DNA from: Flavobacterium covae
GTDB lineage: Bacteria > Bacteroidota > Bacteroidia > Flavobacteriales > Flavobacteriaceae
Reading direction: 5' to 3'
DNA length: 64,000 bases
Assembly (NCBI GenBank): GCA_019565575.1
Contig: CP067379.1
Span: forward strand, 1,364,001 to 1,428,000
In this document: piece by piece, positions 11,614 to 22,179 of the stretch
Layout of the letters: each line of letters begins with the position of its first letter
How positions within the stretch are numbered: position 1 is the stretch's first letter
Notes under the pieces: generated by a model
Database searches by the model: none
What the model saw: only the letters and a program-made list of their open reading frames with translations
Told to the model about the DNA's origin: nothing
Program-made: the position numbers and the translations under genes

Positions 11614-12924
11614 TTATTCAATTTTTATAACAAAATAATTCTTCTTGCCTCTTTGAAGTAAGACAAATTTATTATTAATAAGATCCTTTGTTTTAAGTAT
11701 AAATTCCTCAGTTACTTTTTCTTTGTTGACAGAAATTGAATTTTCAGTCAATGCTCTACGTGCTTCACCGTTTGATTTTAAAAAACCTGTTTTAGTATTA
11801 AGTATATCTACAATATTGATTCCTTCCTCGATAGCTTCTCTTGAAATGGTTGCTTGAGGCACTCCTTCAAAAGCTTCTAAGAAAGTTTCTGAGTCTAATT
11901 TTTTTAAATCTTCAGAAGTAGAATTTCCAAATAACATATTAGAAGCAGCAATAGCTTTATCTAAAGCATTTTTGTCATGTACAAAAATAGTTATTTCCTC
12001 TGCTAATTTGCGTTGTAAAACTCTTAAATGTGGAGCTTGACGATGTTCTTCAATTAAAGTTTCAATTGTGTCTTTATCTAAGAAAGTAAATATTTTAATG
12101 TACTTTTCTGCATCTGCATCTGTTGTATTAAGCCAAAATTGATAAAATTTGTAAACAGAGGTTTTGTCTGCTGTTAACCATATATTCCCTCCTTCTGTTT
12201 TTCCAAATTTTGATCCGTCTGCCTTGGTTATTAGAGGACAAGTTAAAGCATAGGCTTTGGCTCCTTCTTCTTCCGTATCTACATTCATTCTACGGATTAA
12301 TTCAGTACCTGTAGTGATATTGCCCCATTGATCACTACCTCCCATTTGTAATTTACATCCGTATGTTTTGTATAAATGATAAAAATCATATCCTTGAATT
12401 AACTGATATGTAAATTCTGTAAAAGACATACCGTCACCTGTTTCTCCTGAAAGACGTTTTTTAACAGAATCTTTGGCCATCATATAGTTAACCGTAATTC
12501 GTTTTCCTACATTTCGAGCAAAATCTATGAAAGAAAAAGTTTTCATCCAATCATAATTATTTACTAATACAGGCGCGTTGTCATCGGTAGCATTAAAGTC
12601 AAGAAATTTAGATAAAACACCTTTAATCCCTTCTACATTTCTAGAAAGACTTTCCTCATCTAATAAATTGCGTTCGTTGCTTTTTCCTGAAGGATCACCA
12701 ATCATTCCCGTAGCTCCTCCTACTAAAGCAAAAGGTTTATGACCAAAGTTTCGAAGATGAACTAATAAAATAATAGGAACTAAACTACCTATGTGTAGAG
12801 AATCTGATGTTGGGTCAAATCCTATATATGTTGCCGTGCTTTCTTTTAACAATTGTTCTTCTGTTCCTGGCATCATATCGTGTACCAGTCCACGCCATTG
12901 TAATTCAGCAATTATGTTTTTCAT
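11614..12924 (-). CDS. tyrS: Tyrosyl-tRNA synthetase
   Basis: Charges tRNA-Tyr with tyrosine at the expense of ATP. The 436-residue frame is intact and of normal length for bacterial TyrRS. The class I signature appears as SLHIGSLVP near residue 40 and the KMSKS-like loop as [21 protein letters not shown] and GGSDQWGNI are typical tyrosine- and tRNA-binding segments. The C-terminus is an S4-like RNA-binding domain. It is a single gene with its own promoter (TATCTTTG at 12942-12949 on this strand) and terminator. Confidence 0.96.
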   Translation of the reverse strand: MKNIIAELQWRGLVHDMMPGTEEQLLKESTATYIGFDPTSDSLHIGSLVPIILLVHLRNFGHKPFALVGGATGMIGDPSGKSNERNLLDEESLSRNVEGIKGVLSKFLDFNATDDNAPVLVNNYDWMKTFSFIDFARNVGKRITVNYMMAKDSVKKRLSGETGDGMSFTEFTYQLIQGYDFYHLYKTYGCKLQMGGSDQWGNITTGTELIRRMNVDTEEEGAKAYALTCPLITKADGSKFGKTEGGNIWLTADKTSVYKFYQFWLNTTDADAEKYIKIFTFLDKDTIETLIEEHRQAPHLRVLQRKLAEEITIFVHDKNALDKAIAASNMLFGNSTSEDLKKLDSETFLEAFEGVPQATISREAIEEGINIVDILNTKTGFLKSNGEARRALTENSISVNKEKVTEEFILKTKDLINNKFVLLQRGKKNYFVIKIE

Positions 12925-12941
12925 TATTTAAAAAATTTTTG

Positions 12942-12949
12942 CAAAGATA
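12942..12949 (-). promoter_or_regulatory. tyrS -7 promoter box
   Basis: TATCTTTG on the minus strand is a perfect TAnnTTTG match 18 bases before the tyrS ATG. I see no clear TTG at the -33 position. Confidence 0.55.
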
Positions 12950-13044
12950 AGTTTTTAGTTTTTAGATTGTAAATCTCCTATACGACATTTTTAATAAGTC
13001 CAACAAGCCTTAAAATAAAGTAAATCAAAGAATTTGTAGTTCGT

Positions 13045-13140
13045 ATAAATGGTAAATCCCACGGAGTACGCGGGATTTTAGACTTTCGTCTACGGCATAT
13101 AGCCTTATTGTGATAAGATTAAAGATTAGAATAATTTTAT
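13045..13140 (-). ncRNA. tracrRNA of the type II-C CRISPR-Cas system
   Basis: The minus strand at 13107-13133 carries an anti-repeat. Its core TTCTAATCTTTAATC is identical to the reverse complement of the CRISPR repeat over 15 bases, followed after a mismatch bulge by CACAA. Downstream in the same direction are a GGCTATATGCC nexus-like stem, a perfect TAGAC-GAAA-GTCTA hairpin (13079-13092) and an AAATCCC/GGGATTT hairpin (13054-13078). This is the expected order for a type II tracrRNA. A TATCTTAG box at 13147-13154 could be its -7 element. It is divergent from cas9. The 3' end is uncertain because no long T run follows the last hairpin. Confidence 0.88.
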
Positions 13141-13203
13141 CTGTTGCTAAGATAAAAAAAAATTAAAATAATTTTATTTTTTTAAACAAATGTTTTTTTA
13201 TAA

Positions 13204-13222
13204 GTTTAGGCGTAAGCTAAAC
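13204..13222. promoter_or_regulatory. Inverted repeat just upstream of cas9
   Basis: GTTTAG and CTAAAC form an inverted repeat separated by seven bases, ending 16 bases before the cas9 ATG. It could be an operator or a leader hairpin. Function is unknown. Confidence 0.35.
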
Positions 13223-13238
13223 AACATAAAAAACTATT

Positions 13239-16200
13239 ATGACAAAAATTTTAGGTCTCGATTTAGGGACTAATTCTATTGGATGGGCGATTAGAGAAGA
13301 TGAAAACGAAGGAGTAAATCAAATTATAGATAAAGGAGTTAGAATTTTCTCTGAAGGCGTAAAATCTGAAAATGGAAAAGAAATATCCAGAGCTGCCGAA
13401 AGAACAGCCTACAGAAGTGCTCGTAAAATAAAATATCGTCGAAAATTAAGAAAATACGAAACTTTAAAAGTGCTTTCTATTAATGGAATGTGTCCTCTAT
13501 CTGTTGAAGAAGTGGAACAATGGAAAAAATCTGGTTTCAAAGAATATCCTCTAAATCCTGAATTTCTTAATTGGTTACGAACTAATGAAGATAAGAATAT
13601 AAATCCTTATTTTTTTAGAGACAAAGCCAGTAAGCAAAAAGTTACTTTATACGAGTTAGGAAGAGCCTTATACCATATTGCTCAACGAAGAGGTTTTTTG
13701 AGTAATCGCTTAGATCAATCTGCCGAAGGTGTTTTTGAAGAACATAACCCGCAAATTCAAAATTTAATTGAAGATTTAGATAGTTCAAATGCGATCTTAA
13801 ACGAATTAAAAGAATATTATATTAATCTTGGAATTATAGATGAGACAGAAAAAAGTGGTTTTAAAAAGGATTTAGACGAAGGAGAAAAAAATCTAAAGAA
13901 ATTATACACTTCATTAGTAGCCATTACAAAAAGAATGCTAATGATATTGTACTATGTAAAGAAGAACTTATTGCACGCCTTAATAAAAAAGAAGATTTAG
14001 GAAAAGTAAAAGAAAAAATTAAAGACATTTCACAAGCAATGTTTGATGGAAATTTTAAAACCTTAGGTCAATATTTTTTTAGTTTATATAACAAAACAAG
14101 AATAAGAAACCAATACACTTCTCGTGAAGAGCATTATCTAGAAGAGTTTATCATAATTTGTCAAACACAAGGAATTGAAGGGATAAATACAAATGAAAAA
14201 TTACCCGAAAAAAAGTTTACGGGTTTAGCTAAAGATTTATACCGAGCTATTTTTTTTCAAAGACCTCTAAAATCGCAAAAGGGATTAATAGGAAAATGTT
14301 CTTTTGAAAAAAACAAATCTCGATGTGCTGTTTCGCATCCAGATTATGAAGAATTTAGAATGTGGTCATACTTAAACACCATAAAGATAGGCACACAAAG
14401 CGAGAAGACATTACGTTTCTTAACACTCGAAGAAAAATTAAAATTAGTTCCGAAATTTTACAGAAAAAATGACTTTAATTTTGAGGTTTTAGCAAAAGAA
14501 CTGGTTGAAAAAGGAGCTAGTTTTGGCTATTACAAATCTTCTAAGAAAAATGAGTTTTTTTATTGGTTTAATTACAAACCTACAGATAGTGTTTCTGCTT
14601 GTGTAGTTTCTGCTTCACTGGAAAACGCAATAGGAAAAGACTGGAAAACTAAAAGGTTCGAGTATCAAACTAGTAATACTAAAAAAGAAGAAGTAACAAA
14701 ATCTGTAAATTACAAAGATCTTTGGCACTTACTTTCAGTTGCTACCTCAGATACGTATTTGTATGATTTTGCCATCGAAAAACTAAAACTAGAACCTAAA
14801 AACGCAAAAGCATTTAGCAAAACAAAACTAAAAAAAGACTTTGCAAGTCTTAGTTTGACAGCTATTGCAAAAATTCTACCTTATTTAAAACAAGGATTAC
14901 TGTACTCGCATGCTGTTTTTATGGCAAATATTGAGAATATTGTAGATGCTGACATTTGGAAAGATAAGGAGCAACAAAAATTTATTCAATCGGAAATAGT
15001 TGATTTAATAGATAATTATTTAGTAGAAAAAAGTAAGTTGGAAATTATTAACGGCTTATTGAAAATATATAATACAGAAGACATAGAGGGTCGAAAAGTG
15101 TATTATTCTAAAGAAGCTGAATCGCTTTTTGAGGCTGATTTGAGAAAAAAGCTTGTTCCATTTTATAAAGCAAACACTATTAGTGAGCAACAGGAACAAG
15201 AAATAATATTTAAAGATTTATTCCCTATTTTAATTGACCAATTAAAAAAGCAAGAATTCATTAAAATAGTTAGGTTAGATAAAAAAATTGAAGCTTTTCT
15301 TAAAGGCGAAAATGAAGAGGGACAAATATTTTGTAACCATCCCGAAAAGTTAAAAAAACTCTATCATCCATCAGATATAGAAGTATTCAAAAAGAAAATT
15401 ATCAAAGACGAATGGGGCAATGAAAAAGTAGTATTAGGCAGTCCGCTTACCACTTCTATAAAAAACCCAATGGCAATGCGTGCTTTGCATCAATTACGTA
15501 AAGTTCTTAATACTTTAATACTAGATGGACAAATAGATGAAGACACTCGCATCCATATTGAAATGGCTCGTGAATTGAACGATGCAAACAAAAGAAAAGG
15601 GATACAGGATTTTCAAAATGAAAACAAAAAATTCAAAGAGGAAGCCATTAAAGAAATAAAAAAACTCTATTTAGAACAATGCCACAAAGAAGTAAATCCT
15701 ACAGAAGATGATATTTTAAGATACCAACTTTGGATAGAACAAGGTAAATCTGAAATATATGAGGAAGGTAATAATATTAGCATTTGTGATATTATTGGAA
15801 GTAATCCAGCATATGATATAGAACATACTATTCCTAGAAGTATTTCACAAGATAATTCACAAATGAACAAAACCCTTTGTAGTCAAAGATTTAACAGAGA
15901 CATAAAGAAGCAAAAAATGCCTATTGAGTTATCAAACTACAACGATATTTTACCTAGAATTGCACACTGGAAAAAAGAAGCAGAGGAACTAACTCGACAA
16001 ATTGAAACCATTTCAAGATCTATAAAATCAGCAGCTACAAAAGTCGCAAAAGATAAAAACATAAGAAAAAGACATTACCTCACTTTAAAACGCGACTATA
16101 TTCAGGGTAAATATGACCGATTTACATGGGAAGAACCCAAAGTAGGTTTTAAAAACAGTCAAATTCCAGATACAGGTATTATAACCAAATATGCGCAAGC

Positions 16201-17835
16201 CTATTTAAAATCCTATTTCAAAAGAGTAGAAAGTGTAAAAGCTGGCGCAGTGGCTGAGTTCAGAAAACAATGGGGCATTCAAGAAAGTTTCATTGATGAA
16301 AACGGTTGGAAACATTACAAAGATAAAGATAGAGACAAACACACCCATCATACAATTGATGCGATTACCATTGCGTGTATGCCTAAAGACAAATATGATT
16401 TGTTAGCTCACGCGTGGCGTTTAGAAGACGAACAAAATAAAAAAGCAGCAAAAGCTTTAATAGAACAAGCCAAGCCTTGGAAAACCTTTAAAGAAGATAT
16501 AGAAAAAATAGAAACCGAAATTTTAGTATCACATTTTACGCCAGATAACGTAAAAAAACAAGCTAAAAGGATTCTTCGTGTAAGAGGCAAAAAACAATAC
16601 GTAGCCGAAATAGAAAGAAATGCAAATGGAAAAGCAATTCCTAAAAAGGATGCTAGTGGTAAAATAATTTATAAGCTAAACGAAAAAGGTAATAAAATAC
16701 CTATACTACAACAGGGCGATACAATAAGAGGATCTTTACATCAAGACAGTATTTATGGTGCCATTAAAAACCCACTAAACACTAATGAAATTCGTTATGT
16801 AATTCGTAAAGATTTAGAAAGTTTAAAAGCAAATGATATAGAAAACATAGTCGATGAAAATGTAAAAGCAAAAGTAAAAGAAGCTGTTGCTAATAAAATT
16901 TTACTTATTTCATCTAACCCCAAACAAAAAAACAAATTTGCCGAAGGTAAAAAAGTTTGGATGAATGAAGAGAAAAAAATACCAATTAACAAAGTTAGAA
17001 TCTATGCTAATTCCGTTAAAAACCCTATAGAAATTAAAAAGCATAGTCCTCTATCAAAATCAAAACACGAACATAAACAAACTGTGTATGGACAAAATGA
17101 TGAAAATTATGCTATGGCTATTTATGAGGGATTAGATATAAAGGGAAAATCTGAAAGAGCTTTTGAATTAATTAATTATTTAGATGCTGGCTTTTATTAT
17201 AAATCAAAAAATATAAATGAGAGAAAAAACGCTATAATATCTTTAGTACCTGAGAAACATTTAGAAACTGGATTTAATTTGTTAAAATCCAATGGTAAGC
17301 CCATAATTTTAAAAAAGGGCCTGAATGTAATTTTATATAAGGAAAAAAAAGAAGAAATTGATTTTAATAATAATAGTGTAATTAAACGACTTTATAAAAT
17401 ATCAGGTTTAGATAAAGATGGAATCAAACTTACCTATGCTGTTTCTGCATTAGGGTCGACAGAAAATATAGCTTACATGAATAATGTTATTAATAAACAA
17501 AAGTTATTTCAGTTTAAAAAAGATATTGAAGAAATTGGAATTTGGGAATCTATTTATTCAGATTTCAAGAATGAAAATATAAAAAAATCCATTTTTTTTA
17601 AAAAACTGAATGATCTACTGAATGAACATTATTCAAAAAATGACATATATGATTCAACAGGTATAATAAAAAAATAAAGATTAAAGAAAGTGGTTTAACA
17701 ACTCCAAAAGGAGGTAATGTTATTGATAATTTTAATGATTTTCCATATATTAAGTTTAAAGCTAGTAATTTTAATGCTCTAATTGAAGGAATTGATTTTA
17801 AAGTTTTGCCATCAGGAAAAATCCAAAAGTTGTAA
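13239..17835 (+). CDS. cas9: CRISPR-associated endonuclease Cas9, type II-C (two frame breaks)
   Basis: RNA-guided DNA endonuclease, 1,532 residues after correction. RuvC-I is LGLDLGTNSIGWAIRE (Asp8). The arginine-rich bridge helix is RTAYRSARKIKYRRKLRKYE. RuvC-II is IHIEMARELNDANKRKG (Glu about 774). The HNH motif is YDIEHTIPRS with NRD further on (His about 862). RuvC-III is THHTIDAITIAC (about 1034). All catalytic residues are visible. The frame breaks at about 13936 (an A lost; the text should continue RNANDIVLCKEELIARL) and about 17668 (seven A where eight are needed; the real C-terminus ends PSGKIQKL at 17835). Both are A-run deletions, so the nuclease is probably functional. Confidence 0.95.
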
Positions 17836-17846
17836 ATCATCTCATT

Positions 17847-17867
17847 TTGGTGTAAAATTTACACCAA
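17847..17867. promoter_or_regulatory. Palindromic operator of the parDE module
   Basis: A perfect 21-bp palindrome has half-site TTGGTGTAAA, a central A and the exact complement. It lies 13 bases before the parD ATG. ParD-type antitoxins autoregulate by binding such palindromes, so this is the likely operator. It is also only 12 bases after the cas9 stop. Confidence 0.75.
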
Positions 17868-17880
17868 CAAACATTGTTAT

Positions 17881-18123
17881 ATGGCACGTCAAAGCATCAC
17901 CTTAGCAAATCAAAATGATGAGTGGTTAAAACAGCAAGTTGCAAACGAAGAATTTACAAGCAAAAGTGAAGCGATTAACTACTTAATTCGACAGGCAAGA
18001 AAGCAGGAAGAATATTACGAATATGTTAGAATGAAAATAGAATTAGGCGAAAAAAGTGGTTTGGCTAAAAAACAAACTAAAGAAGAAATGCTTGCCGAAT
18101 TTAAAAAACGATTAAATGTATAA
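17881..18123 (+). CDS. ParD-like antitoxin (ribbon-helix-helix)
   Basis: An 80-residue protein starting MARQSITLANQNDEWLKQQV, with the ribbon-helix-helix strand and SKSEAINYLIRQAR helix typical of ParD antitoxins. The charged C-terminal half should wrap and neutralise the toxin. It overlaps the toxin start by 8 bases (ATGTATAA), the usual antitoxin-first arrangement. It sits between cas9 and the CRISPR array, where accessory or adaptation genes are commonly found. Confidence 0.85.
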   Translation: MARQSITLANQNDEWLKQQVANEEFTSKSEAINYLIRQARKQEEYYEYVRMKIELGEKSGLAKKQTKEEMLAEFKKRLNV

Positions 18124-18412
18124 TTATGATTTAAGCGAGCAAGCTAAAATAGATTTGTTGCGTATTTATGAATATAGAATTGGTCAGTTTGGTCTAGACC
18201 AAGCTGATAAATATTTTGACATGATGCACGATTGTTTTAATAAAATTGCTAAAAATCCATATTTATTCCCTTTGGCATCAAATATTAAGTCAAATTATTA
18301 CAAATGTGTTTGCGGAATTGACATCATCTATTATAAAGTTGTTACAAATGGAGTTATCATTACAACAATAGTCGGAAGGCAGGATTTTGAAATTCAAAAT
18401 TTAGTTCATTGA
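18116..18412 (+). CDS. RelE/ParE family toxin
   Basis: A 98-residue product, MYNYDLSEQAKIDLLRIYEY, with the ParE/RelE fold signature. AKIDLLRIYEYRIGQFG comes early, and a C-terminal CGIDIIYYKVVTNGVIITTIVGRQD strand pattern follows. ParE toxins poison DNA gyrase and RelE toxins cleave mRNA on the ribosome. The partner being ParD-like favours the ParE type, but the target cannot be told from sequence. Translation is coupled to the antitoxin by overlap. The gene ends just before the first interrupted CRISPR repeat. Confidence 0.82.
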   Translation: MYNYDLSEQAKIDLLRIYEYRIGQFGLDQADKYFDMMHDCFNKIAKNPYLFPLASNIKSNYYKCVCGIDIIYYKVVTNGVIITTIVGRQDFEIQNLVH

Positions 18413-18448
18413 CATACACTATCAAATCGCAAATAACCAAACTTCATA

Positions 18449-20718
18449 CAGATTGGTTTGATTAAAGATTAGAAACCGAGGGACGAGTTTCGGCGAAGTC
18501 AAAACACGATATTATTTGGTTAAAAATTACGATTGTAATTTCAGTTGTGGTTTACAAACACCAAGTCAATATTTGTTATAGGTGTGTTTGTGATTATAAT
18601 TGATTAAAGATTAGAAAACACGATATTCCGTTTCAAAACATTAGTCATCGTAAGTTGGTTTACAAACACCAAGTTAATATTTATTATAGGTGTGTTTGTG
18701 AATCTCCCTCTGGTCGATTTGATTAAAGATTAGAAAACACGATATTACCACTTATTGAATACCATCTTAATTTCCTGTTGTGGTTTGATTAAAGATTAGA
18801 AAACACGATATTTCGATTCTTGCTCGACAAAGCCAGCGTAAGTTGTGGTTTGATTAAAGATTAGAAAACACGATATTCTTTCCAGTCTTCACGACGGCAA
18901 CGACCTCGTTGTGGTTTGATTAAAGATTAGAAAACACGATATTTCAAATGCCCATTTTTTCAAATTCAAATGAGTTGTGGTTTGATTAAAGATTAGAAAA
19001 CACGATATTTGTCAACATTCAATAAAATTGCATTTTGAGTTGTGGTTTGATTAAAGATTAAAAAATACGATATTAGCCAACAAAGAAGAAGCAGAAGCGC
19101 AAGGGTTGTGGTTTGATTAAAGATTAGAAAACACGATATTCCTTTTTTTTAAAAACTAAACTTTTACTAGTTGTGGTTTGATTAAAGATTAGAAAACACG
19201 ATATTAGTACGGTAGTGTAATTTAAGCAGGCTTAAGTTGTGGTTTGATTAAAGATTAGAAAACACGATATTTTTTTCATCTGTTTGTTTTAAAATAACTG
19301 ATGTTGTGGTTTGATTAAAGATTAGAAAACACGATATTTCAGGGAAAATGGTTTAGAAGTTGAAGTTAGTTGTGGTTTGATTAAAGATTAGAAAACACGA
19401 TATTACAACACCATATATTGTGCTTAAGGCGCTGTTGTGGTTTGATTAAAGATTAGAAAACACGATATTGTGGAATGGTTAGCGTTCAAATATTTGCAGG
19501 TTGTGGTTTGATTAAAGATTAGAAAACACGATATTTTGAAGTTAGAAACGGAAAAAATTTATAATGTTGTGGTTTGATTAAAGATTAGAAAACACGATAT
19601 TAGAAGTGCTTTTAATAGTAGCGGTTACATTGTTGTGGTTTGATTAAAGATTAGAAAACACGATATTACTGCCCTGTTTCACCTATCAATTCGAAGGTTG
19701 TGGTTTGATTAAAGATTAGAAAACACGATATTTTTCTTTTGAAAGGGTTTTACATATTAACGTTGTGGTTTGATTAAAGATTAGAAAACACGATATTTCG
19801 ATGGAGGTAATCATTATATAGATGTAGTTGTGGTTTGATTAAAGATTAGAAAACACGATATTATTATTTTTTCAAGTTCTTGTTTGGGTGTCGTTGTGGT
19901 TTGATTAAAGATTAGAAAACACGATATTAAGCATTTCGCTCAAGAAAAAACCTATGAGTTGTGGTTTGATTAAAGATTAGAAAACACGATATTTTCTCAA
20001 AAGAAACAATTGCCGATTTAGAAGTTGTGGTTTGATTAAAGATTAGAAAACACGATATTCTTTAACACTATTATAACTGAATGAGCCTTGTTGTGGTTTG
20101 ATTAAAGATTAGAAAACACGATATTTTTTATTTCAGGTACAAAGACTGTACGCGTGTTGTGGTTTGATTAAAGATTAGAAAACACGATATTTATCCCATT
20201 CAATACCCACTAAAAACCCAAGTTGTGGTTTGATTAAAGATTAGAAAACACGATATTATGATGAGAAATTAAGCATTGCTAAAGACTGTTGTGGTTTGAT
20301 TAAAGATTAGAAAACACGATATTGCAAGCTATAGCAACTTTTGGTAAACTTAAGTTGTGGTTTGATTAAAGATTAGAAAACACGATATTCAAGATTTTGA
20401 ATTATTTGAAACTAAATATGTTGTGGTTTGATTAAAGATTAGAAAACACGATATTAAGCCATATATATATGGCTTTTCTGTCTTAGTTGTGGTTTGATTA
20501 AAGATTAGAAAACACGATATTTGAGGAGAAAGTTAATAGAAAAAGTAATAGGTTGTGGTTTGATTAAAGATTAGAAAACACGATATTTAACCACGGTTTA
20601 CAAGTATATTAATACCGTTGTGGTTTGATTAAAGATTAGAAAACACGATATTTTTGAGCTTGTAACATAAAATTTTGAGCTTGTTGTGGTTTGATTAAAG
20701 ATTAGAAAACACGATATT
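18449..20718 (+). CRISPR. Type II-C CRISPR array: 30 intact and 3 interrupted repeats
   Basis: The repeat is 36 bp, beginning GTTGTGGTTTGATTAAAGAT and ending AACACGATATT. Thirty essentially intact copies lie between 18777 and 20718, with spacers of about 29-32 bases (period 65-66). One copy (19039) carries base changes. Upstream are three copies (from about 18449, 18544 and 18654) split by inserted DNA but with flanking spacers of 26-30 bases. Pairing with the tracrRNA requires transcription left to right on the + strand. The degenerate end is therefore the 5' end, as reported for other type II-C loci, and new spacers may be added at the right. A partial repeat-like stretch follows at about 20738-20766. 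Confidence 0.97.
18544..18746 (+). repeat. Palindromic mini-element inserted in two CRISPR repeats
   Basis: Two repeats are split after GTTT by a nearly identical segment of about 39 bases, at 18554-18593 and 18662-18701. Each begins ACAAACACC and ends GGTGTGTTTGTGA, so the ends form an imperfect inverted repeat. The copies differ at two positions and then have different short tails. The second half of the repeat, starting GATTAAAG, resumes intact after each. Confidence 0.8.
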
Positions 20719-20768
20719 AGCTAACAGCTTAGCTCTTAAATATCAACAGATTAAAGCAAAATATCGTT

Positions 20769-20820
20769 AAAAAAATGCTTCTTTTTTGGGGTGCTATGCC
20801 AAAATTGAAGCATTTTTTTA
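20769..20820. terminator. Terminator between the array and cas2
   Basis: The 12-bp stem AAAAAATGCTTC (20770-20781) pairs with GAAGCATTTTTT (20807-20818) across a 25-base loop. It can end the pre-crRNA on + and the cas1-cas2 mRNA on -. Confidence 0.7.
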
Positions 20821-20823
20821 TTC

Positions 20824-21153
20824 CTAAAATAATTCAAGTTGAGTGGGTTGAGGTCCCGAAGGAATTTCTACTTTTCCCCAGAAATTTTGTATATTCCCAA
20901 ATTGCTTGTCTGTAATTCGTAATATACTTACTTTTCCTGGAAGGAGGTAGGAGTTTTTGTACACGTTTTTCATGTACATCAGCACTTTCGCTACTCGCGC
21001 AATGTCGTATATACACCGAGTATTGCATCATACTGAATCCATCTTTCAAAAGTTGGTTCCGAAAGCCAGAAGCATTTTTTCGGTCTTTTTAGTATCAGTA
21101 GGCAAATCAAAAAATACAAACAACCACATGATTCGATACCCGTTTAAATCCAT
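20824..21153 (-). CDS. cas2: CRISPR-associated endonuclease Cas2 (two frame breaks)
   Basis: Cas2 is the scaffold of the Cas1-Cas2 spacer integrase. The start MDLNGYRIMWLFVFFDLPTD overlaps the cas1 stop codon. The ferredoxin-like first strand with the conserved Asp (FFDLPTDT) is clear, followed by MMQYSVYIRHCAS. The reading frame needs two corrections: an A restored near 21090, and CTGGAAGG at about 20937 (plus strand) read as CTGAAGG. The result is 109 residues ending PTQLELF at 20824, normal for type II Cas2. It is transcribed towards the array, convergent with it, and coupled to cas1. Confidence 0.88.
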
Positions 21154-22026
21154 AATTTTGGGTATTTTATCTTTTTACGCTCCCCAGCAAAACACTGTTG
21201 CAACGAACTAGCCGTTTTTTGTAAACCTACCATCAATGGGCTTTTTTCGTCCTTGAAATATACTGTTCGTGTTAGTATTTGCAATAATTCCGCTTTGATA
21301 GCCGTGTTTAGTTCTTGCTCCTCGTAAGTTTGTACCAATTCATATACTTTTTCGTCTACTATAGGTCTAAAAGGTTCCATAATATCATCGGCTAAAGCAA
21401 ACGCATTGTATTTACTCTTATGATGAATACCCAGTGTGTTGAGTAAACCACTCCCCGATAATGCACGAGCAGTAGCTGCCCTTAATATAGCATAACCATA
21501 ATTTAAAAAAGGGTTAGGATAATTCCCGTATCGTTCCCTTTTAAAATCCATCTCAAAAAAATCTTTCCAATACTGACCAGCCGCCACTCCCTCCATATTA
21601 CTGCTGTCTCCGCTTAATACTTTTGAAGCTAAAAAGGAAAGACGTTTTTATTCCCTTTTATTTTTTCTAATAAAAGCCCTTGATTTGTAATTTTTTCAAT
21701 AATAGTTTGTTGCCATAACTGTTTTTTTAAAGGAATACTAGCATCTATTTGAAATCTGAAAATTTCTTGTTGAATATGGTGGCTCTCTAAATTTAAAAAC
21801 ATTCCGTTTGGAAGATGATTTTTATTGCAAATAATTACTGCTGAATTATGTTCTATTAACAAATTCATAGCAGGAATACTTATGTATATTTCGGGATTAT
21901 CAAGGATAATAAAACCTATATCTTCTACAGGTATAGCGTTTTCTCTTTCTTCTGTCTTAATATGTAACTGATTGTTTTTTGTAACAATAGAACATTTGTT
22001 TTCTATAAGTACGGTTTTTTTAGCAT
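21144..22026 (-). CDS. cas1: CRISPR-associated integrase Cas1 (two frame breaks)
   Basis: Cas1 catalyses insertion of new spacers. The corrected protein has 294 residues: MLKKTVLIENKCSIVTKNNQ, then DNPEIYISIPAMNLLIEHNS, and the catalytic C-terminal domain with NPFLNYGYAILRAATARALS and FALADDIMEPFRP. The expected metal ligands (Glu in MEGVAAG, His in LGIHHKSK, Asp/Glu in ADDIMEP) are present. Breaks lie at about 22017 (seven A where eight are needed on the coding strand) and about 21647 (five A where six are needed). The cas1-cas2 pair sits on the far side of the array from cas9 and on the opposite strand. No csn2 or cas4 is nearby, consistent with type II-C. Confidence 0.9.
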
Positions 22027-22167
22027 AGTTAATGTTTGTTATTTATAACAATTTACTAACTAAAAAAAATAAAAAAGATGAAATCGTTTAACGACTCTTA
22101 TTAAACGATAATATGTATAAAAGCGTTTTAAGATAATGAAAATAGGTAATATAATTCTAATCTTTTT

Positions 22168-22175
22168 TATATTTG
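22168..22175 (+). promoter_or_regulatory. -7 box immediately before the epimerase ATG
   Basis: TATATTTG, a perfect TAnnTTTG match, ends only four bases before the ATG at 22180. A transcript starting at the usual distance would have almost no leader. Confidence 0.5.
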
Positions 22176-22179
22176 AGCC

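Noticed and set aside
12925..13238. Riboswitch or leader RNA for tyrS or cas9 (T-box search)
   Set aside because: No T-box or other leader features; the structured segment is explained by the tracrRNA on the minus strand.
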